Assembly (NCBI RefSeq): GCF_000212695.1
Contig: NC_015514.1
Coordinates: 434,001-498,000, forward strand
Direction: 5' to 3'
DNA from: Cellulomonas fimi ATCC 484
Lineage (GTDB): Bacteria > Actinomycetota > Actinomycetes > Actinomycetales > Cellulomonadaceae
Length of the DNA: 64,000 bases
Both the position numbers and the translations under genes were made by a program. Every line of letters begins with the position of its first letter. Within the stretch, counting starts at the first letter, position 1. Under the pieces are notes generated by a model, which was not told where the DNA came from, made no database searches, and saw only the letters and a program-made list of their open reading frames with translations. Of the stretch, positions 34,088 to 42,009 are shown piece after piece.

Positions 34088-35050
34088 ATGACCACGCAGC
34101 CGAGCACCACGCCCATCCCGACCGACTTCCCCGAGCCCACGCTCGTCGCCCTCGACGACGTCGAGCTCGAGGTCTACGAGGCAGGCCCGCGCGACGCGGA
34201 CCGGGCCGTCGTGCTCTGCCACGGCTGGCCCGAGCACGCCTACTCCTGGCGCCACCAGGTGCCCGCGCTCGCTGCCGCGGGCTACCACGTGATCGTCCCC
34301 AACCAGCGCGGCTACGGCCGGTCGTCGTGCCCGGCCGACGTCGCCGCGTACGACGTCGCGCACCTGACGGGCGACCTCGTCGGGCTGCTCGACCACTACG
34401 GCCACGAGGACGCCACGTTCGTCGGCCACGACTGGGGCGCCTTCGTCGTGTGGAGCCTCGCCCAGCTGCACCCCGAGCGCGTGAACGCGGTCGTGAACCT
34501 GAGCCTGCCGTACCAGGAGCGCGGCGGACGGCCGTGGGTCGACGCCCTGGAGGAGGCGCTGGGCGAGGACTTCTACCTCGTGCACCTCAACCGCCGACCC
34601 GGCGTCGCGGACGCCGTCCTCGACGCGGACCCCGAGCGGTTCCTGCGCAACCTCTTCCGCACCGGCCAGCCGCCTGCGCCGCCGCAGCCGGGCATGGCGC
34701 TCATCGACCTCGCCCGCACGCAGGACCCGCCCGGCGAGCCGCTGCTGAGCGACGACGAGCTCGCCGTGCTCGTGTCCGCGTTCACGGCGACGGGCTTCAC
34801 ACCGAGCCTGAGCTGGTACCGGAACCTGGACCGCAACTGGCACCTGCTGGCGGACGCCGACCCCGTGGTCCGGCAGCCCGCGCTCATGGTCTACGGCACG
34901 CGCGACACCGTGGTCCGCTCCGAGCGGCTCACGGACTTCGTGCCGCACGTGGACGTCGTCGACCTGGACTGCGGCCACTGGATCCAGCAGGAGCTCCCCG
35001 AGCAGGCGACCGAGGTGATCCTCACCTGGCTGGCCCGGCACGGCGGGTAG
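34088..35050 (+). CDS. Alpha/beta-hydrolase, epoxide-hydrolase type
   Basis: A 320-residue hydrolase. Oxyanion motif CHGWPEHAYSW (about residue 50), nucleophile elbow GHDWGA with predicted nucleophile Asp, and the catalytic His in DCGHWIQQELPEQ near the C-terminus. The nucleophile Asp and HGWPE fit soluble epoxide hydrolases; haloalkane dehalogenases are the main alternative. ATG at 34088 (MTTQPSTT). Probably controlled by the divergent WYL regulator. Confidence 0.87.
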   Translation: MTTQPSTTPIPTDFPEPTLVALDDVELEVYEAGPRDADRAVVLCHGWPEHAYSWRHQVPALAAAGYHVIVPNQRGYGRSSCPADVAAYDVAHLTGDLVGLLDHYGHEDATFVGHDWGAFVVWSLAQLHPERVNAVVNLSLPYQERGGRPWVDALEEALGEDFYLVHLNRRPGVADAVLDADPERFLRNLFRTGQPPAPPQPGMALIDLARTQDPPGEPLLSDDELAVLVSAFTATGFTPSLSWYRNLDRNWHLLADADPVVRQPALMVYGTRDTVVRSERLTDFVPHVDVVDLDCGHWIQQELPEQATEVILTWLARHGG

Positions 35051-35111
35051 CCCTCGACGGGCAGCGGCGCGACGCCTCGTCCTCGTCGGGGTCGTCTGCC
35101 ACGCTGCCGGT

Positions 35112-35828
35112 ATGACGGACGGCGGGACGGCGAACGACTACGACAGCTTCGCGGCGCTCTACGCGGCGCAGACCGAGAGCAACGTGCTCAACGCGTACTA
35201 CGCGCTGCCGGCGATGGAGGCGCTCGCAGGCGACGTGCGGGGCCGTCACGTCCTCGACGCCGGGTGCGGCGCGGGGGCCCTGACCGCCCGGCTGCGCGAC
35301 CGCGGCGCGACGGTCTCCGGGTTCGACGCCAGCGCCGCGATGGTGGCCCTCGCCCGCGAGCGCCTCGGTGACGACGTCGACGTGCGCGTCGCCGCCCTCG
35401 GCGAACCCCTGCCGTACGACGACGCGTCCTTCGACGACGCGGTCTCGTCGCTGGTCCTGCACTACCTCGAGGACTGGGGCCCGGCGCTGGCGGAGCTGCG
35501 TCGCGTCCTGCGTCCCGGTGGCCGTCTCGTCGTGGCCGTGCACCACCCGTTCGCGGACTACGCGCACCTCGATCCCCGTCCCGACTACCACGCGACCACC
35601 AGCTGGACCGAGGAGTGGACCTTCGGCGAGCAGGCGTTCCCGATGACCTTCTGGCGCCGCCCGCTGCACGCGATGACCGAGGCGTTCACCGCCGCGGGGT
35701 TCCGGCTGTCCGTCGTCAGCGAGCCGCAGCCGGACCCCGCTGCGCGCGAGCTCTTCCCGGACGACTTCCGGGACCTCTCCACGAAGATCACGTTCCTCTT
35801 CTTCGTCCTCGAGGTCCCCGGCCCCTGA
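35112..35828 (+). CDS. Class I SAM-dependent methyltransferase
   Basis: A 238-residue methyltransferase. Motif I VLDAGCGAGALTARL (about residues 44-58), SAAMVALARERLG after it, motif IV FDDAVSSLVLHYLEDW, and RVLRPGGRLVVAVHHPF for motifs V-VI. ATG at 35112. Stands alone 61 bp after the hydrolase gene. Small-molecule or quinone-type methylation is typical of this subfamily; no specific substrate can be named. Confidence 0.85.
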   Translation: MTDGGTANDYDSFAALYAAQTESNVLNAYYALPAMEALAGDVRGRHVLDAGCGAGALTARLRDRGATVSGFDASAAMVALARERLGDDVDVRVAALGEPLPYDDASFDDAVSSLVLHYLEDWGPALAELRRVLRPGGRLVVAVHHPFADYAHLDPRPDYHATTSWTEEWTFGEQAFPMTFWRRPLHAMTEAFTAAGFRLSVVSEPQPDPAARELFPDDFRDLSTKITFLFFVLEVPGP

Positions 35829-35915
35829 GCCGGACCGTGCCCGATCGGGAACCCGGCCCCTCGCTACGATCGGGAGGTCGGCGGACCCCGGGGAGGCACC
35901 GATGGGACGGCACGC

Positions 35916-37013
35916 ATGAGGCGGGCGTCGGCACGCCGGCAGCCCGACCACGAGGCCGCCGAGCCGGCGGAGCGTCGTGCGTCGCCGCCTGCGGCGCTCC
36001 TGGCCCTGCAGGCGACGGCGGGCAACCGCGCGGTCGCCGGGCTCCTCGGGGCGGCGCGGTCGCCCCGGGCCGACGCGGTCGCGCTGCAGCGGGCGCTCAC
36101 GTCGCCGCGGTTCGCGTCCGACACCGTGCTGCAGGACGTCGAGGCCGGCCGGGCGACGCTCGCGCGCGGCGCGACGGGCGACCCGGTGCGCAAGGTCCAG
36201 CACGCGGTGCACGACGCGGGCGTGCTGTTCCGCACGTTCGGCGTCGACGGGATCTTCGAGGCGGAGACGGCCCGGCGCGTGCGCCAGTACCAGCAGCGCG
36301 AGTCCGTCGGCGGCGACACCGCCGGCGCGGTCGGTGCGCACACCATCCGGTCGCTCGACGCACGGTTCCCCGCGATGGCGCTGCCGTCGACGGCCGGCGA
36401 CCCGTACACGTTCGCGGGGATGAAGGCGGTGCTCGCGCAGTGGAACTCCGCGATGCTCGCCGACCTGCAGAACCTGCGGGTCGAGATGGTCGCCGGCCTC
36501 TCGTGGGCCGACGAGCAGTTCGACGGCACGGGCTGGGTGCCGCACCCCATGCCGGGCGCGGGGGAGACGGCCGGCACGTCGATCACGATCGCGACGGGTG
36601 ACACCAACGAGAACGTGGCCAAGTCGCTGTACCACGAGTACCAGCACGCGCGGCAGCCGCGGGCCTACCAGACGCGCAGCTGGGAGGCGGAGGAGACGCG
36701 GGTGTTCGAGATGGAGACCTACTGGGCGATCGACCGCGGGCTCGCCGCCGACCCGGGCCTGACGACCACGGACCCCACGACGGGCGCCGTGTCGATCGAC
36801 CCGTCCGGCGTCGGTGCGACGGTCGGCAGCTACCCCGGGGTCGGCGGGCCCGCGGTCGGCGAGGTGATCGCGAAGGTCGGCGCGACGCGGGTGCGGGTGC
36901 GGATGCCGAACGGCAGCATCACGGTCCGCAACGCGGTCGCGGGCGACACGGTCCCCGGGCCGCGCACGATCACGCCGCCGCGCCACGTCGTCGCGGCCGC
37001 GGAGTGGCGATGA
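35916..37013 (+). CDS. AGNRA-motif protein with peptidoglycan-binding and HExxH metallopeptidase-like regions
   Basis: A 365-residue protein with three regions. Residues ~28-52 hold LLALQATAGNRAVAGLLGAA, the N-terminal motif of eCIS-linked cargo, followed by VALQRAL. Residues ~82-150 form a PG_binding_1-like fold (GDPVRKVQHAVHDAGVLFRT, FGVDGIFEAETARRVRQYQQ). Residues ~225-270 contain YHEYQHARQPRAYQTRSWEA with HEYQH (HExxH) and EEETRVFE downstream, consistent with a zinc peptidase. ATG at 35916; a 5-codon frame at 35902 sits between the GGGGAGG site and the start. Possible injected or cell-wall-acting toxin (inference). Confidence 0.68.
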   Translation: MRRASARRQPDHEAAEPAERRASPPAALLALQATAGNRAVAGLLGAARSPRADAVALQRALTSPRFASDTVLQDVEAGRATLARGATGDPVRKVQHAVHDAGVLFRTFGVDGIFEAETARRVRQYQQRESVGGDTAGAVGAHTIRSLDARFPAMALPSTAGDPYTFAGMKAVLAQWNSAMLADLQNLRVEMVAGLSWADEQFDGTGWVPHPMPGAGETAGTSITIATGDTNENVAKSLYHEYQHARQPRAYQTRSWEAEETRVFEMETYWAIDRGLAADPGLTTTDPTTGAVSIDPSGVGATVGSYPGVGGPAVGEVIAKVGATRVRVRMPNGSITVRNAVAGDTVPGPRTITPPRHVVAAAEWR

Positions 37014-37411
37014 CCGGCGCGGGCGCGCTCGACGTGACGGGGGTCGCGGTCGAGCAGGTCGTCACCGACCCGGCCGTCCCTGCGGTCACGCACGCGCGGT
37101 TCACGGCCCGCAGCTCCGGGACCGCAGCGCGCCGCCTGGCCGTGTCGGGGGTGCGGGTGCGGTTCCCGGAGCGGACCGTCACGGTGGGGGACGTGTTCGT
37201 CTACCGGCTGCCCGCGTACGACGAGGTCCCCGCCGGGGCGATCGAGGTCCCCGCCGGTCGTGAGGACGAGTTCGAGGTGTCGTTCGCCGGGGTCCCGCTG
37301 GAGTCGGGGCTCGCGGTCGACGTCGCGGTCGAGGTGGAGATCGCCACGGACGCCGGTGTGCTCGTCGCCGTCAGCCCGTGGACGGGCACGGTCCGCACGC
37401 CCCGCCGCTGA
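37010..37411 (+). CDS. Conserved-looking hypothetical protein coupled to the AGNRA/HExxH gene
   Basis: A 133-residue, beta-strand-rich soluble protein without signal peptide or membrane segment; no family recognised. Its ATG overlaps the stop of the HExxH gene by 4 bp, so it is made with it. If the upstream protein is a toxin, this could be its chaperone or immunity partner; that is inference from position only. Confidence 0.65.
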   Translation: MTGAGALDVTGVAVEQVVTDPAVPAVTHARFTARSSGTAARRLAVSGVRVRFPERTVTVGDVFVYRLPAYDEVPAGAIEVPAGREDEFEVSFAGVPLESGLAVDVAVEVEIATDAGVLVAVSPWTGTVRTPRR

Positions 37412-37568
37412 CGTCGCGGTCGCGCAGCACCGCCGGTGGGCTCGCCGCCGAGCACGGGGTAGTCCTGGACGACGAACGTGCCGTACGACGTCCGGGGCTG
37501 CGCCTCCACGACGCCCTGGCACGGCCGTCGTCGTCGACGCGGCTGTTCCGCGTCGAGGCGCCGGCAGG

Positions 37569-38039
37569 TCAGAGCGGGTCGGGGATCGCCGAGCCCGTGC
37601 TCGGCCAGGGCAGCAGCCCGCGCAGGTCCGCGGCGAACCGGCTCAGCTGCTCGCCCGCGTCGACCCAGGTCGTCACCGAGAGCCTCCAGTCGTCCGGCCG
37701 CGACACCAGCGGGTACAGCTCCCACGCGAGGCTGACGCGACCGCCGGGGTGGAAGGCCGCGCGCACCTCCAGCCGGTCCGTCGCCCACAGCCGCTCACCG
37801 ACCCAGCCGTCGCTCTGCGCGGCGAGCGCCCCGACGAAGTCCGGCAGCCAGACGGTGTCGAACCCCCAGACCTCGACCCCGTGCACGTCGGCCCGCAGCC
37901 CGCTCGCCGCCGCGGAGACGGAGAACCCCACCCCCTGCTCGCTCGGGAAGTACCGGCTGTGCAGCCGCACGGAGACCTCGGGCTCGTCCCGGCACGTGAC
38001 CGTGGCGGCGGGCTCGTCGGAGGGTCGCGCGGTGGGCAT
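37569..38039 (-). CDS. Hypothetical protein, DUF6228-like
   Basis: A 156-residue soluble protein: VTCRDEPEVSVRLHSRYFPS, ADVHGVEVWGFDTVWLPDFV, TDRLEVRAAFHPGGRVSLAW, DDWRLSVTTWVDAGEQLSRF. The pattern of an all-beta first part and acidic residues resembles the small DUF6228 family from memory, without proof. ATG at 38039. Between it and the gene before it, ~155 bases hold nothing convincing. Confidence 0.7.
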   Translation of the reverse strand: MPTARPSDEPAATVTCRDEPEVSVRLHSRYFPSEQGVGFSVSAAASGLRADVHGVEVWGFDTVWLPDFVGALAAQSDGWVGERLWATDRLEVRAAFHPGGRVSLAWELYPLVSRPDDWRLSVTTWVDAGEQLSRFAADLRGLLPWPSTGSAIPDPL

Positions 38040-38291
38040 CCCGGCACCGTAGACCGCCGCGTGCCCGGGCGCCCGGGTCGGGGGTCTCGCACCCCGCGGT
38101 CGGCGGTACGCGCGTCGCCCGATCGAGCGACCGCCGGCTGCGGCCGTCACCCTGCCCGGCGCGCGGGACGCGGTCGCAGGTGGTCGACGTCGCGCGACCG
38201 TCCCCGCTCGCCACGGCGCAGCACGACGCGCCGGTCGCCGCGCCCGGCGCGTGCGAGCCGTCGGGGCCGTCGCGGCTCCTACGCTCCCGGT

Positions 38292-38636
38292 ATGGCCCGA
38301 CCCACCCGCGCGACGCGGTACGCCCGACGCCGACGCAGCCGGCTCGCGCGGGTCGAGAACGACCTCACGACGACCGAGTGGAGCGCGCTGCGGGCTGCCT
38401 GGGGCGGCTGCGCCTACTGCGGTGCGACCGACCGCCCGCTCCAGCGCGACTGCATCCTGCCGATCTCCCGCGGGGGCCGGTACACCGTCGACAACGTGGT
38501 CCCCGCGTGCGGGCCCTGCAACGCGAGCAAGTGCAACGCCGAGGTCGTGTCGTGGTTGCGGCGCAAGCGGCTCGACGAACGCGCCTTCCTCCTGCGTCAC
38601 GCGGAGATCCGCCTCGTCCTGCGCCCGGCCCCGTAG
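38292..38636 (+). CDS. HNH-family endonuclease-like protein
   Basis: A 114-residue protein with an Arg-rich N-terminus. It has the zinc-type Cys pairs CAYCG and CGPCN and the core LQRDCILPISRGGRYTVDNV. The first His of the HNH core is replaced by Cys (RDC rather than RDH), so nuclease activity is uncertain. ATG at 38292. Single gene just before the cold-shock-domain gene. Confidence 0.75.
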   Translation: MARPTRATRYARRRRSRLARVENDLTTTEWSALRAAWGGCAYCGATDRPLQRDCILPISRGGRYTVDNVVPACGPCNASKCNAEVVSWLRRKRLDERAFLLRHAEIRLVLRPAP

Positions 38637-38704
38637 CTCGTCGCCGGGTGCTCCCCGATCGGGGACACTGGACGCGAGCAACGCATGTCGACGAGGAGTG
38701 AGCC

Positions 38705-39643
38705 GTGCCCCAGGGAACTGTCCGATGGTTCGACGCCGAGCGGGGATTCGGCTTCCTCAGCCTCGGGGACGAGGCCGAGGACCTGTTCGTCCACGCGTCC
38801 GAGATCGTCGGCGACGACGGGCCGCGCGTGCTCCGCGAGGGCCAGGAGGTCGAGTTCGAGGTCGGCGAGGGCGACCGGGGTCCCGTCGCGCGTCGCGTCC
38901 GCGTCGTCGGCGACGTGGCCGGCGACGCGCCGCTCGGCGTGCTGGGCACGGTGAGCTGGTACGAGCCGACCAAGGGGTACGGCTTCGTCGGCCCGGACGG
39001 CGGCGGTCCCGAGATCTTCGTGCACAGCTCGGCCATCGTGGGGGGCGGGGTGATCACGGAGGGCCAGCGGGTCGCGTTCCTCGTGGTGCCCGGCGAGAAG
39101 GGCCCCCAGGCCGACCACCTGCTCCCGCTCGGCGCCCAGGCCACCCCCGCGGCGGTCTCCGACGGTGCCGACGGCACCGTCACCTGGTACGACCCCGACA
39201 AGGGATTCGGGTTCGTGAGCCCCGACGACGGGGGCGAGGACCTGTTCGTCCACGCCCGCTCGCTGGTGGGCGACCTGAGCGAGCTCGTCGAGGGCGACCG
39301 CGTGACGTACGACGTCGCGGCCGGGGACCGGGGCCCGCAGGCCCGCGACGTCCGGCTCGCGGGTGGCTCCACCCGCCGGGCCAGGGCCGCGCAGCCGGCG
39401 CACGGCCGGCAGGGGCGCCCGTCGTCGGGCGACGCGCCCGTGCGCGGCGGTGACGGCGTGGTCGCGCGCTTCGACCCCGACCGCGGGTTCGGCTTCATCA
39501 CCCCCGACGCCGGGGGGCCCGACCTGTTCGTGCACGTGTCGGTCGTGCGGAACGGCGAGGTGCTCGAGGAGGGCGACCGCGTCCGGTTCAAGGTCCGCCA
39601 GAGCGACAGGGGCCCGCAGGCCGACCGCGTCGAGCTGCTCTGA
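38705..39643 (+). CDS. Protein of four cold-shock domains
   Basis: A 312-residue protein made almost only of four CSDs, at about residues 3-68, 80-145, 157-222 and 250-312. Each has RNP1 ([32 protein letters not shown]) and RNP2 ([28 protein letters not shown]). Bacterial Csp proteins are normally a single ~67-residue CSD, so this is an internal multiplication. A basic linker ([15 protein letters not shown]) separates CSD3 and CSD4. It should bind single-stranded RNA or DNA at several points. GTG at 38705 after GAGGAGTGAG. Confidence 0.88.
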   Translation: MPQGTVRWFDAERGFGFLSLGDEAEDLFVHASEIVGDDGPRVLREGQEVEFEVGEGDRGPVARRVRVVGDVAGDAPLGVLGTVSWYEPTKGYGFVGPDGGGPEIFVHSSAIVGGGVITEGQRVAFLVVPGEKGPQADHLLPLGAQATPAAVSDGADGTVTWYDPDKGFGFVSPDDGGEDLFVHARSLVGDLSELVEGDRVTYDVAAGDRGPQARDVRLAGGSTRRARAAQPAHGRQGRPSSGDAPVRGGDGVVARFDPDRGFGFITPDAGGPDLFVHVSVVRNGEVLEEGDRVRFKVRQSDRGPQADRVELL

Positions 39644-39698
39644 GGGTCGTCCGCCGCGCGTCCCGTCGACGGCGGTGGCGTGCCCGAGAGCCCTTCCT

Positions 39699-40451
39699 CT
39701 AGACCGGCGCCGGCGCCGCAGGCGCCCGGTAGACCGACACGTGGGAACGGGAGTCGGCGGTGAGCTCGGCGCCGGACCAGTCGGCGTGCCGGCTCTCGAG
39801 GCTCAGGCCCGCCAGCTGCGCCATGAGGTCGAGCTCGGCCGGCCAGACGTACCGGTGCGCGCTGCGGCCGAGGCGCGCCTCGCGGCCCTCGTCGAACCGG
39901 AAGTGGTGCGACACGACGCGCTGCTGCAGCACGTCGTAGGTGTCCAGCCCGATGTAGCCGGGCTCCAGCGCCCAGACCGTCGCGCCGGTGCCCGGCGGGA
40001 GCTTGCGCAGCTCCGGGACCCACAGCTCGACCACGAACCGGCCGCCCGGGACAAGGTGCCGCGCGGCGTTCCGGAAGCACGCGACCTGCTCCTCCTGCGT
40101 CAGCAGGTTGGAGATGGTGTTGAACACGAGGTAGACGAGCGAGAACCGACCCGGCGCGCTCGCGGTCGCCATGTCACCCACGACCACGGGGATCGTCGCC
40201 TCGTCGACCTTGGCGCGCAGCTGCTCGACCATCGGCTCCGACAGCTCGATGCCGACGACCTCCACCCCGCGCTCCGCGAGGGGGACGGCCACCCGGCCCG
40301 TGCCGATCGCCAGCTCGAGCGCCCGCCCACCGCCCGCGAGCTCGACGAGCCGGTCGACGGTCGGGTCCAGCACCTCGGGCGCGAACATCCCGACGCCCGG
40401 GGTGTCGTACTGCTGCGCGGTCTCGGCGTCCCAGATCTGCTGCGGGTCCAT
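39699..40451 (-). CDS. Class I SAM-dependent methyltransferase
   Basis: A 250-residue methyltransferase: ALELAIGTGRVAVPLAERGV (motif I), VVGIELSEPMVEQL, VVVGDMATASAPGRFSLVYL (motif IV) and HLVPGGRFVVELWVPEL. The N-terminal MDPQQIWDAETAQQYDTPG and ATG at 40451 fit the family. Single gene, convergent with the CSD gene. Substrate unknown. Confidence 0.85.
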   Translation of the reverse strand: MDPQQIWDAETAQQYDTPGVGMFAPEVLDPTVDRLVELAGGGRALELAIGTGRVAVPLAERGVEVVGIELSEPMVEQLRAKVDEATIPVVVGDMATASAPGRFSLVYLVFNTISNLLTQEEQVACFRNAARHLVPGGRFVVELWVPELRKLPPGTGATVWALEPGYIGLDTYDVLQQRVVSHHFRFDEGREARLGRSAHRYVWPAELDLMAQLAGLSLESRHADWSGAELTADSRSHVSVYRAPAAPAPV

Positions 40452-40617
40452 GCCGACGACGATCGCAGCGAGTCCGCGGACGGTCCACGCGTTTGAGCCC
40501 GTCGGGTCGGCGCCGTGCGCGCTCGCGGCCGGGCCCGCAGCCGGCGGACCGTCGCGTGGCAGGCTGTCGCCGTCAGCGCCGCACGGCGGGACCGAGGAGC
40601 GGCGTGTCGCCGACCGC

Positions 40618-41865
40618 CTACGCGTCCGCTGCCTCCACCTGGTGGCGCAGCAGGTAGTCCAGCAGGGGTCGGTCCACGACGTCCGCATGCTGCTCGAAGT
40701 AGGAGTCGAGGGCCTCGAGCAGCTCGGCGGGCGTCACGAGGGGGATGGACGGCTCGCCGACGTTGACGAGGCGGACCGGCCCCTTCGTGTGCACGACGAC
40801 CCACCCGCGGACCCGGTACCCGTCGTGGTAGGGCTTGCGCGGATCGCCGGAGACGACGTCGTACCGGCCCGACACGGTCCGGTGCTTGCCGATCGCGCCG
40901 CCGAGGGTCTCGAGCTCGACGAGGGCAGGTTCCGTCGCGAGTGCCCGGCGGAGGGCGGACACGGCGTGCTCGAGGCGGGGCGGGTGGCGGAGCGTCTCGC
41001 CGTCCCGGGTGAGCGTGGTGCCGTCCCAGGTGTAGTCGCCCGCGGGCCACATCTTGGAGTCGACGACGGCCACCTTCCGGCCGGCGAACACCACGTGGTC
41101 CAGGTCGGCGTTGTCGGTCCCGGGCCAGCGGACCCCGTTGACGAGGCGAGCGGTGAACCACCGCGTGTTGACGCCGTCGGTCAGGAGGGCGCTCGTGAGC
41201 TCCTCACCGGCTCGCCCCGCGGCGGCGTTCTCACCGAACGTCGTGGTCGACAGCCCGGCGCCCGCGAAGCCGTGGGCGGGCCGGCTCGTCACCTCGAGCG
41301 GGGTCGTCTCGTCGAGGTGGTTGGCCTGTGCGGTGCGGTAGCCCTCGATCTGCGTGAGGTGGTCCACGTGCGCCTGCCGTGCCCGCGCCGCTGCCGCATG
41401 CTGCCGCAGCGGGAGGTCGCGCCTGCTCCTGGCCGTCGCCAGCCAGACGCCTGCCGGCAGCAGCGTGACGAACGCGAGGCCGGTCGCGTTGGCCAGCCAC
41501 TGGTACACCTTGTCGGCCACCGAGGTGTCGTCGACCCACCAGCCGGCAGCGTCGCCGACGTAGTTCAGGACGACCAGGGCTGCCCAGACCACCTGCAGCG
41601 CGACGGAGACCCACCAGACGACCCGAGCGCCGCGCAGGCCCGGGACGTGCGCGGGTTCGGGTGCCGGAAGGGGTGGCACCTCGGGCACCCGCAGCTGGTG
41701 CGGCCCGAACGGGGGCCACACCGGGTCGTCGTGATGCGGTCCGTAGGCCCGGAGGCGGCGGAGGGTCTCCGACAGGACGTCGTCCGAACCCCCGGGCGCG
41801 CGCGCCGTGGAGTCGTCGGCGTCGGGGGTGGGCGGCCCGCCTGCGGCGGACGTGTGGGTGGTCAC
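40618..41865 (-). CDS. Membrane-anchored NERD (nuclease-related) domain protein
   Basis: A 415-residue protein. A Pro-rich N-terminus is followed by two helices (~residues 82-105 and 128-150). The NERD domain (~205-320) includes AGEELTSALL, DNADLDHVVFAGRKVAVVDS and the KM pair, so the D-D-K core of restriction-endonuclease-like folds appears intact. A ~90-residue C-terminal region follows. GTG at 41865. NERD proteins are linked to plasmids, DNA processing and defence; the function here is unknown. Confidence 0.8.
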   Translation of the reverse strand: MTTHTSAAGGPPTPDADDSTARAPGGSDDVLSETLRRLRAYGPHHDDPVWPPFGPHQLRVPEVPPLPAPEPAHVPGLRGARVVWWVSVALQVVWAALVVLNYVGDAAGWWVDDTSVADKVYQWLANATGLAFVTLLPAGVWLATARSRRDLPLRQHAAAARARQAHVDHLTQIEGYRTAQANHLDETTPLEVTSRPAHGFAGAGLSTTTFGENAAAGRAGEELTSALLTDGVNTRWFTARLVNGVRWPGTDNADLDHVVFAGRKVAVVDSKMWPAGDYTWDGTTLTRDGETLRHPPRLEHAVSALRRALATEPALVELETLGGAIGKHRTVSGRYDVVSGDPRKPYHDGYRVRGWVVVHTKGPVRLVNVGEPSIPLVTPAELLEALDSYFEQHADVVDRPLLDYLLRHQVEAADA

Positions 41866-42009
41866 TGAACCTCCGGGCGTGCCGGCCCGGACGGTCGTCG
41901 GGCGCGCCTGCCCATCGGCACGCGTTCCCGCGGCGTTGAGCGGTTCGCCCGAACGCCACCCGTGCGCGACGTCGACCCGGTGCGGCGGCCCGACCTGCGC
42001 CGGTGCGGC

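Noticed and set aside
37430..37510. Minus-strand segment reading SYGTFVVQDYPVLGGEPTG
   Set aside because: Looks like a protein fragment but too short and isolated to assign as a pseudogene.
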